A stretch of DNA of 64,000 nucleotides, from assembly GCA_947447945.1 (NCBI GenBank), contig CANFLR010000002.1, positions 1-64,000 on the forward strand. Reading direction: 5' to 3'. The first letter of the stretch is position 1. Each line of letters opens with the position of its first letter. The stretch is from Burkholderiaceae bacterium (lineage in GTDB: Bacteria > Pseudomonadota > Gammaproteobacteria > Burkholderiales > Burkholderiaceae). The notes under the pieces were generated by a model that searched no databases, had not been told where the DNA came from, and saw nothing but the letters and a program-made list of their open reading frames with translations. The position numbers and the translations under genes were made by a program. Positions 55,110 to 64,000 of this stretch are shown here, one piece after another.

Positions 55110-56185
55110 TGCAAGCACAAATGCGCTCTTATATTGTTAAACGTCTGCTGTTAATGATTCCTACTCTGTTGGGTGTGTTGACTTTGACTTTCGCAGTAGT
55201 GCAATTTGTACCGGGCGGTCCAGTCGAGCAAATGGTTTTGGAGCTCAAGGGGAAGGGCGAAGCCTCAGTTGGAGGCTCGGAATCTTCTGGCGCTGGTGCT
55301 ACTTATCGTGGGCGACAAGGGGTTGATGCGAAGCGCTTGGAAGAGGTAAAGGCGCTCTACGGCTTTGATAAGCCCCCTCTAGAGCGTTACTTCATGATGC
55401 TAGGCCGTTTTGCAAGATTTGATTTGGGGCAAAGTTATTACCAGCATGAAAGCGTCTGGCAATTAGTGATTTCTAAGTTGCCGGTATCAATCAGCATTGG
55501 TTTGTGGACCTTCTTTATTACTTACTTGGTCTCGATTCCGCTGGGGATAGCGAAGGCGGTCCGTGATGGCACTCGTTTCGATACGGTCACTAGCAGCATT
55601 ATTTTAGTAGGATATGCCATACCGGGTTTTGTACTGGGCGTACTTTTGTTAGTGCTTTTTGGTGGTGGAAGTTTCTTGCAAATTTTCCCCTTGCGAGGGC
55701 TTACATCTGATAACTGGAGCGATCTCAGTCTGATGGGCAAGGCCATGGATTATCTCTGGCACTTGGTATTGCCAATTACGGCCACGGTACTAGGTAGCTT
55801 TGCAGTAATCACTATGCTTACAAAAAATTCTTTTTTGGAGGAGATTCGTAAGCAATATGTTTTGACTGCAAGAGCAAAAGGCCTCACTGAAAAACAAGTG
55901 CTCTGGAAGCATGTGTTTCGCAATGCCTTACTGCCCTTGGTTACTGGATTTCCAGCGGCCTTTATCGGCGCTTTCTTTACAGGCTCGTTATTAATTGAGA
56001 CCTTGTTTTCCTTGGATGGTTTAGGTTTGTTGTCCTATGAGTCAGTGATGCGTCGTGATTACCCAGTTGTTTTAGGAACCTTGTACTTATTTACTTTAAT
56101 TGGTTTATTTACGAAATTAATTTCTGATCTTTGTTATGTCTATGTTGACCCCCGAATTCAGTTTGGCGCTGGGGGTGGTTCATGA
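55109..56185 (+). CDS. yejB: Microcin C/peptide ABC transporter permease
   Basis: MRSYIVKRLLLMIPTLLGVLTLTFAVVQFVPGGPVEQM; TAATG overlap with yejA. Confidence 0.94.
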   Translation: MQAQMRSYIVKRLLLMIPTLLGVLTLTFAVVQFVPGGPVEQMVLELKGKGEASVGGSESSGAGATYRGRQGVDAKRLEEVKALYGFDKPPLERYFMMLGRFARFDLGQSYYQHESVWQLVISKLPVSISIGLWTFFITYLVSIPLGIAKAVRDGTRFDTVTSSIILVGYAIPGFVLGVLLLVLFGGGSFLQIFPLRGLTSDNWSDLSLMGKAMDYLWHLVLPITATVLGSFAVITMLTKNSFLEEIRKQYVLTARAKGLTEKQVLWKHVFRNALLPLVTGFPAAFIGAFFTGSLLIETLFSLDGLGLLSYESVMRRDYPVVLGTLYLFTLIGLFTKLISDLCYVYVDPRIQFGAGGGS

Positions 56186-57207
56186 GTCGTTGGCAGCGTT
56201 TTAAATCCAGTCGGACAGGCTATGTGAGTTTATGGGTGTTTATGACACTCTTTGGCCTAAGCCTTTGTGCTGAATTGATTGCAAATGACAAGCCTTGGAT
56301 CGTGCGATATGAAGGCCATTTTTATTTTCCGATTGCACATAATTCACCGGAGACCGTTTTTGGCGGGGACTTTGCAACTCCGACAGATTTTTTGGATCCC
56401 GATATTCGTCGCAATATTACTAATAATGGCAATTGGGCGATTTATCCGCCCATTCAATATAGCTATGAAACGCTCAACTATTTTTCACAAGTTCCTAATC
56501 CTGCGCCACCTTCGTGGGATAACTGGTTAGGAACGGATGATCGTGGGCGCGATGTTTTAGCGCGTTTGATTTATGGCTTTCGTTTATCGATTTTGTTTGG
56601 TCTTGCGCTCACCATCGTAGGCGTGAGTGTCGGCATCATTACGGGCTCCTTAATGGGCTTCTTCGGCGGTAAGTTTGATTTAATCTCACAACGTTTGATT
56701 GAGATCTGGGCGGCAATGCCAGAGCTATACCTCTTGATTATTTTTGCTTCGATCTTTAATCCCAGTATTTGGTTGTTAATTATTTTGTTGGCGGCTTTTG
56801 GATGGATGGGTTTATCAGATTATGTCCGCGCCGAGTTTTTTCGTAACCGTGCCTTGGAGTATGTTCGGGCGGCACGAGCGCTGGGTTTAACTAATTTGCA
56901 GATTATGCGCAGGCATATTCTTCCCAACAGTTTGACGCCAGTCATCACCTTCCTTCCCTTTCGGATGAGTGCTGCCATTCTGTCTTTAACGAGTTTAGAT
57001 TTCTTGGGTTTGGGTGTCCCTCCAGGGACGCCGAGTTTGGGAGAGCTACTCTCTCAAGGCAAGGGGAATCTCGATGCTTGGTGGATTTCTTTATCAACCT
57101 TTGTAGTGTTGGTAGGCACTTTATTGTTGTTAACCTTTATGGGTGAAGCGCTGCGCGATGCGTTTGACTCTCGTAAATCAGGATTAATGAGCGGAGGACG
57201 CTCATGA
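56182..57207 (+). CDS. yejE: Peptide ABC transporter permease
   Basis: LGTDDRGRDVLARLIYGFRLSILFG; ATGA overlap with yejB. Confidence 0.94.
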   Translation: MSRWQRFKSSRTGYVSLWVFMTLFGLSLCAELIANDKPWIVRYEGHFYFPIAHNSPETVFGGDFATPTDFLDPDIRRNITNNGNWAIYPPIQYSYETLNYFSQVPNPAPPSWDNWLGTDDRGRDVLARLIYGFRLSILFGLALTIVGVSVGIITGSLMGFFGGKFDLISQRLIEIWAAMPELYLLIIFASIFNPSIWLLIILLAAFGWMGLSDYVRAEFFRNRALEYVRAARALGLTNLQIMRRHILPNSLTPVITFLPFRMSAAILSLTSLDFLGLGVPPGTPSLGELLSQGKGNLDAWWISLSTFVVLVGTLLLLTFMGEALRDAFDSRKSGLMSGGRS

Positions 57208-58883
57208 GTGCATCCCCTAAATCCTTTAATCCACTTCTGCGTTATGAAGATTTTTCGATTTCTTTTGGGTCTGGGCGGCGTGAAAAATTTGCGGTTCACC
57301 ATCTTGATCTTGAAATTGGTGTTGGTGAGCGCCTTGCCTTAGTAGGTGAGTCAGGCTCCGGGAAAACCTTAACAGCGCTTGCCCCATTACGACTTGAGCC
57401 AGAGGGCGCTAAAGTCAGTGGGCGTATTTGGTGGAGCGGTAAAGAGGACCTTCATCAACAAGCTGCTAGAGCGCCAGTCGATCTGCTCGCTATGCCGATT
57501 CAAGAGATTCGCCAGATCCGTGGGCGTGAGATTGCGATGGTTTTTCAAGAGCCTATGACAGCGCTAAATCCTTTATTCACCATCGGCAATCAAATCATTG
57601 AGGCGGTACAAGTCTATCAACCACTCATCTCTAAAGGCGACTGCATGGCGGTGGCGATTGACTTGCTCAGGAAGACCGGTATACCTGAGCCAGAAAACCG
57701 TTTTTATTCATACCCACATCAGTTATCCGGAGGGCAAAGACAGCGCGCAATGATTGCGATGGCTCTCGCATGTAAGCCGCGCCTCTTGATTGCGGATGAG
57801 CCCACTACCGCCCTAGACGTGAGTTTGCGTTTGCAAATCTTAGATCTCCTTAAAGAGTTGCAAGAGGAAGCCAAAGATGAGGGAGGCATGGGGATTTTGT
57901 TAATTACCCACGATCTCAATTTAGTGAAGCATTTTGCGCATCGGGTTGCGGTACTCAATCAAGGCAATCTGATGGAGGCGGGCATAACAAAGCAGGTCTT
58001 TGAGCGCCCGGAAGATCCTTATACGCGAGCCTTGGTGAACAGCCAACCCTTACGTCAACTTGCGCCAGTCATGCCACTAGCACCAGTACTTTTGAAGACC
58101 GACAATCTATCAGTCTCTTATCCCAGCGCAGAATCATCCTCTTGGTTTAAGAAGCAAGCTCGTCATTCCGTGTTACGCAAAGTGAGTTTTGCTTTAAAAC
58201 AAGGTCAGACTATTGGCGTGATTGGAGAATCTGGTTCTGGCAAAACCACTTTAGGAATGGCCGTGCTCGGTTTGCTGGGTGATTCAGCGGCAGAGGTAAC
58301 CGGTGAGGTAGATGTGCTGGGTAACGACTGGCAACAATTGCAGTCTGCTCAACGCAGAGCATTGCGCGCTAGCTTGCAAGTCATTTTTCAGGATCCTTTT
58401 GGATCGCTTTCTCCGCGGATGAATGTCATGCAAATTATCGCTGAGGGTTTGGATGTGCATTTTCCAAATCTTTCCGCAGCAGAGCGTGAGTCAAGAGTAT
58501 TGGATATGTTGCGAGAAGTGGGTATGGATCGCACCGCATTAACGCGCTATCCCCATGAGTTCTCTGGTGGTCAGAGGCAGCGCATTGCGATTGCACGCGC
58601 ATTGATCTTGCGCCCCCAAATATTGGTGTTAGACGAGCCAACCTCCGCCTTAGATGTGTCGATTCAAAAGCAAGTGCTAGCTTTATTAAGTGAATTACAG
58701 AAAAAATACAACTTAGCCTATTTGATGATTAGTCATGACTTAGCCGTTATTCGGGCAATGTCACATGAAGTCATGGTGCTCAAGGGTGGCAAGGTGGTGG
58801 AGTTTGGGGACACTGAAAGCCTGATTCAGAATCCTCGACAAATGTATACAAAAGAGCTTTTTGAGGCCGCTGACCTCACTTAA
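57204..58883 (+). CDS. yejF: Peptide ABC transporter ATP-binding protein with two ABC domains
   Basis: GESGSGKTLTALAPLRL and GESGSGKTTLGMAVLGLL; two LSGGQRQR/FSGGQRQR signatures. Confidence 0.95.
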   Translation: MSASPKSFNPLLRYEDFSISFGSGRREKFAVHHLDLEIGVGERLALVGESGSGKTLTALAPLRLEPEGAKVSGRIWWSGKEDLHQQAARAPVDLLAMPIQEIRQIRGREIAMVFQEPMTALNPLFTIGNQIIEAVQVYQPLISKGDCMAVAIDLLRKTGIPEPENRFYSYPHQLSGGQRQRAMIAMALACKPRLLIADEPTTALDVSLRLQILDLLKELQEEAKDEGGMGILLITHDLNLVKHFAHRVAVLNQGNLMEAGITKQVFERPEDPYTRALVNSQPLRQLAPVMPLAPVLLKTDNLSVSYPSAESSSWFKKQARHSVLRKVSFALKQGQTIGVIGESGSGKTTLGMAVLGLLGDSAAEVTGEVDVLGNDWQQLQSAQRRALRASLQVIFQDPFGSLSPRMNVMQIIAEGLDVHFPNLSAAERESRVLDMLREVGMDRTALTRYPHEFSGGQRQRIAIARALILRPQILVLDEPTSALDVSIQKQVLALLSELQKKYNLAYLMISHDLAVIRAMSHEVMVLKGGKVVEFGDTESLIQNPRQMYTKELFEAADLT

Positions 58884-59010
58884 ACCCCTTAATGTAGGGG
58901 CTAAATTGGTGCACTACTGCCCCTTTTTGTGCAAAAAATCATTTATAAACAAAGCATTAGCTCTAGAGTGGTAATTTGGTTAATCAAGGCTTCTTTGTTA
59001 AACTAGTTCG

Positions 59011-59685
59011 ATGTCACTCAAAAAAGTACCCCCTTCTTTGTTCTTGGCCGCTGTGGTGCGCTTTGGTCTTGTATTGAGCTTGGCATTTTCATTCCCCCTT
59101 GCTCAGGCTGCTGATGTTGCGCCTGATGCCTCTGTTGAGCTTGCTAAAGATGCGCCTAAAGAAAGCATGTTCCAAGCCGGTAAATCTTACTTTTATCGGG
59201 TTTCGGATCGCTTGGTCGATTCTGTCTCTGGGAAAACAGAAGAGTTAATTAACCAAGCGATGAGAGTGATTGGTGTTCGCTATCGCTGGGATGCTGAAAT
59301 TCCGCAATCGGGTTTAGATGGTAGTAGCTTTGTGGCTTATGTCTTTAAAGATAAATTGGGGTTTTTATTGCCCCGTAAGTCCACTGAAATGAGTCGGGTT
59401 GGTAAGCCGATTAATCGTGAAGAGCTGCAGCCAGGCGACTTGGTATTTTTCAATACCATGCGCTTAACTTTTTCTCATGTCGGTATCTATGTTGGCGACA
59501 ACAAATTTATTCACTCTCCATCAAAGGGTGCGAGTGTCCGCGTAGATGATCTCACTAGTATGTATTGGGATAAACGTTTTGATGGTGCCCGCCGTTTAGA
59601 TGGCTCTGACAATCTGAACGATCGAGAGCATCAAGAGTTGCTTAATGAGGTTAAGAACCTCAAGCGTAAGTCACGCAGCCTTTAA
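59011..59685 (+). CDS. NlpC/P60 domain protein with degenerate catalytic Cys site
   Basis: Signal peptide; GVRYRWDAEIPQSGLDGSSFVAYVF...LQPGDLVFF...FSHVGIYVGDNKFIHSPSKG. Confidence 0.88.
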   Translation: MSLKKVPPSLFLAAVVRFGLVLSLAFSFPLAQAADVAPDASVELAKDAPKESMFQAGKSYFYRVSDRLVDSVSGKTEELINQAMRVIGVRYRWDAEIPQSGLDGSSFVAYVFKDKLGFLLPRKSTEMSRVGKPINREELQPGDLVFFNTMRLTFSHVGIYVGDNKFIHSPSKGASVRVDDLTSMYWDKRFDGARRLDGSDNLNDREHQELLNEVKNLKRKSRSL

Positions 59686-59706
59686 GTTACTGGCCATTAA
59701 ACCTTT

Positions 59707-60621
59707 TTAGATTTTCAGTTTTTCTTTTATCAGCGCCATCTGAGCCTGCGCCGCGCTTTCTCCAGCAAGGATTGCTGCGTTTCTCGATTTAAAGTCGCCG
59801 CCACCCATTTGTTTTAGTTGGGGTTCAATGACGATATCAGCACTTTTTAATTCATAGGCGTTAATACTTCTCTGCATGATGGAGATAGTCTGTTGGAGTA
59901 TCCCAAAGGTTCCGCTAGCATCTTGATGCACAGGGTCCGAGGAAATATTGACTGCAATAATCAGCGTGGCACCCATCTGCCTAGCAAAGCTCACTGGTAC
60001 TGGAGCAACCAATCCGCCATCTACATATTCTTTGCCGTTAATCACTGCAGGTTGAAATACTCCGGGGACGCTACAAGAGGCGCGCACTGCCAAGCCGGTA
60101 TTACCTGAACGAAACAAAATACCTTGGCCAGATTGGAGTTCGGTCGCCACTACCCCCAAGGGAATACGCATCTGTTCGATGGTTTTGTTTTGCACTTCGC
60201 GATTGACAACGTTTTGCAGAGCATCACCTTTAATGAGTCCGCCAAAGCGACCCACAAAGGGGAGACCCCAATCGGCAATGGTGGCTTCATCCAAGTTTAG
60301 TGCGAGCCGATGTAGATCATTGCCCGTGGCGCCGAAGGCAAGCAGGGCGGCAATGACACTACCAGCGCTACTGCCGACAACGAGATCGGGGCGAATACCT
60401 TGGGCTTCTAGCGCCTTAATTGCGCCAATGTGTGCAAACCCGCGAGCTGCGCCAGCCCCCAAAACTAGCCCAATTACGGGTTTCTGGGTATGTAAAAGCC
60501 CGCAAGCACTAAGGCCTACGCTACCTGCAATGGCCCCTAGGCCAAGGCCAAGACTTAAAAAACGGCGTCTTTTTACCTGAGTAGGAGTGGGTATGAGCAT
60601 TTGGGGCAGAAATGGGTCCAT
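59707..60621 (-). CDS. Patatin-like phospholipase (RssA-like)
   Basis: GLVLGAGAARGFAHIGAIKALEAQGI; GSSAGS; YVDGGL. Confidence 0.93.
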   Translation of the reverse strand: MDPFLPQMLIPTPTQVKRRRFLSLGLGLGAIAGSVGLSACGLLHTQKPVIGLVLGAGAARGFAHIGAIKALEAQGIRPDLVVGSSAGSVIAALLAFGATGNDLHRLALNLDEATIADWGLPFVGRFGGLIKGDALQNVVNREVQNKTIEQMRIPLGVVATELQSGQGILFRSGNTGLAVRASCSVPGVFQPAVINGKEYVDGGLVAPVPVSFARQMGATLIIAVNISSDPVHQDASGTFGILQQTISIMQRSINAYELKSADIVIEPQLKQMGGGDFKSRNAAILAGESAAQAQMALIKEKLKI

Positions 60622-60811
60622 ATAGCTATTGTATTGAGCCTACCTTATAATGGTGCAACGGTGAACGAAGATAACTTTGTTTCAGCGCGAACGGGCCTCC
60701 CAATCAGAATTCAAAAGATAGATTGTCCGTAGTAGCTAAATAACACCACAAACCCATTACTGAAATACATTTTTAAAGTCTAATCAGGAATTGCCTGATA
60801 GCCCGAATTTT

Positions 60812-61543
60812 ATGGATGATCACCACAAGCGCGTAATTGAAACAGCTCTTCTGTGCGCACAGGAGCCACTGACGGTAAACGATATCTCCCGCTTGTTTGT
60901 GGAAGATATGGCCAATTCTGACATTGAGGATGTTTTGCTCGAGTTGCAACGCGAATGGCAAGACGGGGGAATGGAGCTCGCGCATATTGCTACTGGCTGG
61001 CGTTTTCAGAGTCGCTTATCAATGCGCGAGTACTTAGATCGCCTTACTCCTGAAAAGCCACCAAGATATTCTCGGGCAGTCATGGAGACCTTAGCAATTA
61101 TTGCCTACCGTCAACCAGTGACACGCGGAGAGATTGAAGAGATTCGCGGTGTTGCAGTGAGTACGAATGTGATGAAGCAGTTGGAAGATCGTGATTGGGT
61201 TGAGGTGATTGGTCATAAAGAGACAATTGGCCGCCCTGGTTTATATGCTACGACCAAGAAATTTTTGGATGACCTCAGTTTGCCCAATCTCCAAAGCTTG
61301 CCAATGTTGGAAGATGCTGCACCAATGGCTGCTGCCGCGCAGTTAGGTCAAGCAGTAATGGAGTTTGATCCTACTGCCACAGTTGAGACAGTGGTTGAGT
61401 TGGATGAAAACGGACAAGAGATTATTTCAATAGATTTTGAAGAAGCTATCGAAATAACTGAAGAAACAGCTAAAGAAATAACTGAAGACGCAATAGAAGA
61501 AGTTCCCCCCGAGTCTGAAGAAAAACCAGACCAATCAAAATAA
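60812..61543 (+). CDS. scpB: Segregation and condensation protein B
   Basis: [54 protein letters not shown]; Glu-rich C-terminus; ATG 60812 preferred. Confidence 0.94.
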   Translation: MDDHHKRVIETALLCAQEPLTVNDISRLFVEDMANSDIEDVLLELQREWQDGGMELAHIATGWRFQSRLSMREYLDRLTPEKPPRYSRAVMETLAIIAYRQPVTRGEIEEIRGVAVSTNVMKQLEDRDWVEVIGHKETIGRPGLYATTKKFLDDLSLPNLQSLPMLEDAAPMAAAAQLGQAVMEFDPTATVETVVELDENGQEIISIDFEEAIEITEETAKEITEDAIEEVPPESEEKPDQSK

Positions 61544-61549
61544 TCATTA

Positions 61550-63289
61550 ATGACAAGTTCTAACGAAAACGATTTACCTCCGGTAGTTCAAGCGCCGGCA
61601 CACCCTGAACATTCTGAGTCGAGTCCATCCAATCATGATGGCACTCCCGCTCAAGGTGGCGAGGGTGGGGAACGCCGCCCGCGTCGCTCTGGTTCTGGCA
61701 AGCACCCCTTTAATAAGAAGCGTCCCTTTAACAAGGATAGACCCCGTAGAGAAGGGGGTGAGGCCGGTAGCCCTCGTGAAGGTGGAGGCAATCAGTCTGC
61801 AAAATTAGCTCCAAATCCAGCAGAGATTGAGGCTTTGTTTGCTTCTGTAGTCTCTGGGGAGTTTGATGCCGCTTTAGATGCGCCTGAAGCGCTTGAAGCG
61901 AAAAACTTAGATGGCGTAAATGAAAATGAAGTATCTCATCAGACTGGTGCTGAGCATCGTGCTCAGCGTGTGCGTCATGATGAAGATGCAGATGTGCCTA
62001 GCGAAGATGAGATGAGCAGTTTGCAATTTGCAAACGTAGATGATTTGCCCTTAAGTTTGCGTGATGAAGTCTGGTCAGACTTGGATGGTTTGGATGATGA
62101 CGCTGATGATGAAGATACTGTCAAGCTTCATAAAGTATTAGCCGATGTTGGTATGGGCTCGCGTCGCGATATGGAAGATTTAATTATTCAAGGTCGCGTC
62201 TCTGTGAACGGTTTGCCGGCGCATATTGGTCAGCGTATTGGACCAACAGATCAAGTACGCATCAACGGCAAGCAAGTCCATCGCAAAATTCAGACCAAGC
62301 CGCCACGCGTGATTTTGTATCACAAGCCTTCTGGTGAAATTGTGAGTCAATCCGATCCAGAGGGTCGTCCAACTGTATTTGATCGTTTGCCCAAGCCACG
62401 TCAAGGTCGCTGGATTGCGGTGGGCCGCTTGGACTTCAATACAGAAGGCTTGTTGTTATTTACCACTTCAGGTGAGTTGGCAAATCGTTTGATGCATCCT
62501 CGCTACGGTGTTGAGCGTGAGTATGCGGTGCGGATCTTAGGTGAACTCGGTCAAGAACCGATGGCGCAATTAAAGAGTGGTATTCAGTTAGATGATGGTC
62601 AGGCCCGCTTCTTGCGCCTCAGCATGGGTGGTGGTGATGGCGCGAATCGCTGGTATCACGTTGCTTTGACTGAAGGTCGCAATCGCGAAGTGCGTCGGAT
62701 GTTTGAGGCGGTTGGCCATACGGTTTCTCGTTTGATTCGTACTCGCTATGGCATGTTCTTGCTTCCCCCGCGTCTGCGGCGCGGTAAATGGGAGGAAGTT
62801 TCTCCTGAAGGCGTTGCGAGTTTGATGAAGTCAGCTGGTTTAAAAGTGCCGCAAGCTCAAGATAAAGGTCGTGCAGGTCCCAGTTCAAATGGCCGTGATC
62901 GGCATGTGGGTGCTGGTGGGGATTTTCAGCCGGATCCGATGCAAACCTCGGTGTCTTATTGGGGTTCGCGTGACGCCCTCACCATGGCTAGTGGGCACCA
63001 TGATCTTACCCATCAGGGTAGGGGTGGAAAACCTGCCGGTGGTGGTTCGGGTGAAGGGCGCGGTCCTTTCCGGGGTCGTACTCAGGGCGGCAGACCAGGG
63101 CAAGGCGGTGGTCAAGCCGGTCAAGGTCAAAACCGCAACAAAGGTAAAAAAGTTCACCATGGCCAGTCTGCTTTTGTGGCTGCAAACCCTCAAAATCCAG
63201 GTAATGGGCCTAAACGGAGTGCACCAAAAGGCCGCAAACCATTCAATAAAGGCCCTAGAAAACCACGAAATCCCGGCGAAAGCTTCTGA
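61550..63289 (+). CDS. rluB: rRNA pseudouridine synthase RluB-like, with long low-complexity extensions
   Basis: S4 domain [60 protein letters not shown]; basic/Gly-rich tails. Confidence 0.92.
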   Translation: MTSSNENDLPPVVQAPAHPEHSESSPSNHDGTPAQGGEGGERRPRRSGSGKHPFNKKRPFNKDRPRREGGEAGSPREGGGNQSAKLAPNPAEIEALFASVVSGEFDAALDAPEALEAKNLDGVNENEVSHQTGAEHRAQRVRHDEDADVPSEDEMSSLQFANVDDLPLSLRDEVWSDLDGLDDDADDEDTVKLHKVLADVGMGSRRDMEDLIIQGRVSVNGLPAHIGQRIGPTDQVRINGKQVHRKIQTKPPRVILYHKPSGEIVSQSDPEGRPTVFDRLPKPRQGRWIAVGRLDFNTEGLLLFTTSGELANRLMHPRYGVEREYAVRILGELGQEPMAQLKSGIQLDDGQARFLRLSMGGGDGANRWYHVALTEGRNREVRRMFEAVGHTVSRLIRTRYGMFLLPPRLRRGKWEEVSPEGVASLMKSAGLKVPQAQDKGRAGPSSNGRDRHVGAGGDFQPDPMQTSVSYWGSRDALTMASGHHDLTHQGRGGKPAGGGSGEGRGPFRGRTQGGRPGQGGGQAGQGQNRNKGKKVHHGQSAFVAANPQNPGNGPKRSAPKGRKPFNKGPRKPRNPGESF

Positions 63290-63411
63290 TTTCTATCGAT
63301 TTTTCTCTAAATCGGCTATAATTTTGCTCTTGCAGCAGTTTGCTGCTGTTTTGGTTGTTACCGACTGATGTTGCGATCAACGTAAGTCGGCCTGTTCTGA
63401 ATTTTGAGAAT

Positions 63412-63438
63412 ATGGGCTTCAAAGCCCATTTTTTTTTG
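63412..63438 (+). terminator. Rho-independent-type hairpin upstream of rimP
   Basis: atgggctt-ca-aagcccat followed by a run of T. Confidence 0.8.
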
Positions 63439-63462
63439 TCAAATTGGTATTGAAGGGCGGTT

Positions 63463-63954
63463 GTGAAAGATCAGCGGATTATTGCTGCAGAGCTGGAAAA
63501 CTTGGGCTACGCGCTGGTGGATATCGAGCGTGAAGCTGGAGGTTTGCTGCGTGTCACGATTGAAAACCCTGATTACGAGCGTTTGATTACGGTCGAAGAT
63601 TGCGAAAAGGTAAGTCATCAACTGAGCTACACCTTGCCAGTTGAAAACATACCTTATGAGCGTTTGGAGATTTCTTCTCCAGGCTTAGATCGTCCAGTGA
63701 AGTCAGCGGCTGATTTTGAGCGCTTTACTGGTGTGGAAGTAGATTTGAAGTTGCGAGTTGCCGTTGGCGGCCGTAAGAATTTTCGTGGTGTGTTGCAAGG
63801 TTTGCTAAGTGGTGAGGTGAATTCGCCCGATGCAAAATTTGGTTTGGTGTTTGAAGGTGCCGATGGCGCCGAGTCTCAATTGGAGTTTTCTTTAGCCGAG
63901 GTCGATAAGACTCGGCTAGTCCCTGTTATTGATTTCAAAGGAAGAAAGTCATGA
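63463..63954 (+). CDS. rimP: Ribosome maturation factor RimP
   Basis: GYALVDIEREAGGLLRVTIENP; EISSPGLDRPVKSAADFERFTG; GTG start. Confidence 0.95.
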   Translation: MKDQRIIAAELENLGYALVDIEREAGGLLRVTIENPDYERLITVEDCEKVSHQLSYTLPVENIPYERLEISSPGLDRPVKSAADFERFTGVEVDLKLRVAVGGRKNFRGVLQGLLSGEVNSPDAKFGLVFEGADGAESQLEFSLAEVDKTRLVPVIDFKGRKS

Positions 63955-64000
63955 GTCGAGAAGTTCTCATGTTGGCAGACGCCCTGGCGCGTGAAAAGAA
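63951..64000 (+). CDS. nusA: Transcription termination/antitermination factor NusA, N-terminal fragment (truncated by window)
   Basis: MSREVLMLADALAREK; ATGA overlap with rimP; conserved rimP-nusA order. Confidence 0.88.
   Translation, partial: MSREVLMLADALAREK

Noticed and set aside
58896-58930. Terminator after yejF (aggggc...gccccttttt)
   Set aside because: Stem of 6 bp with a long loop of about 17 nt; plausible but too weak to list as a feature
62871-63368. 165-aa + strand ORF overlapping the rluB C-terminus in another frame
   Set aside because: Out-of-frame reading of a Gly-rich coding tail; no family resemblance

Overview
The window reads as ordinary, compactly packed chromosome of a betaproteobacterium. 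Gene content and order suggest a Polynucleobacter-like member of Burkholderiales, but this is inference from protein resemblance only. I support about 66 protein-coding genes (partial genes at both ends), one tRNA-Ser(CGA) and several hairpin terminators. Core blocks include ilvD, nadE-glnB/K (PII), ppa/hppA, trxB, ftsK-lolA-serS, a hemN-like gene, an Uup-like ABC-F gene, cbpA-cbpM, fabI, yejABEF and scpB-rluB-rimP-nusA. Accessory blocks are: an LVIVD/Bug/NIPSNAP/hydrolase cluster after tRNA-Ser; a sugar-acid cluster (UxaA-type dehydratase, enolase superfamily, SMP-30, GntR); a flavocytochrome c sulfide dehydrogenase pair; a coupled GT39/Asp-box/membrane-protein operon; and a Bug/CoA-lyase/MmgE-PrpD/MaoC-like cluster. 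I saw no transposase, integrase, phage module, CRISPR array or complete toxin-antitoxin pair, and I cannot claim a clearly new system. The best items for follow-up are: an NlpC/P60 protein whose catalytic Cys is Gly; two perfect FNR-type boxes upstream of ompW; a histone-H1-like Lys/Ala/Pro tail fused to a YbjN-like domain; a possible itaconate/mesaconate-type C5-CoA operon; the nadE-PII gene pair; and palindromes or leader hairpins upstream of ilvD, the enolase gene and rimP. All calls come from reading the sequence and the supplied ORFs; no database search was run.
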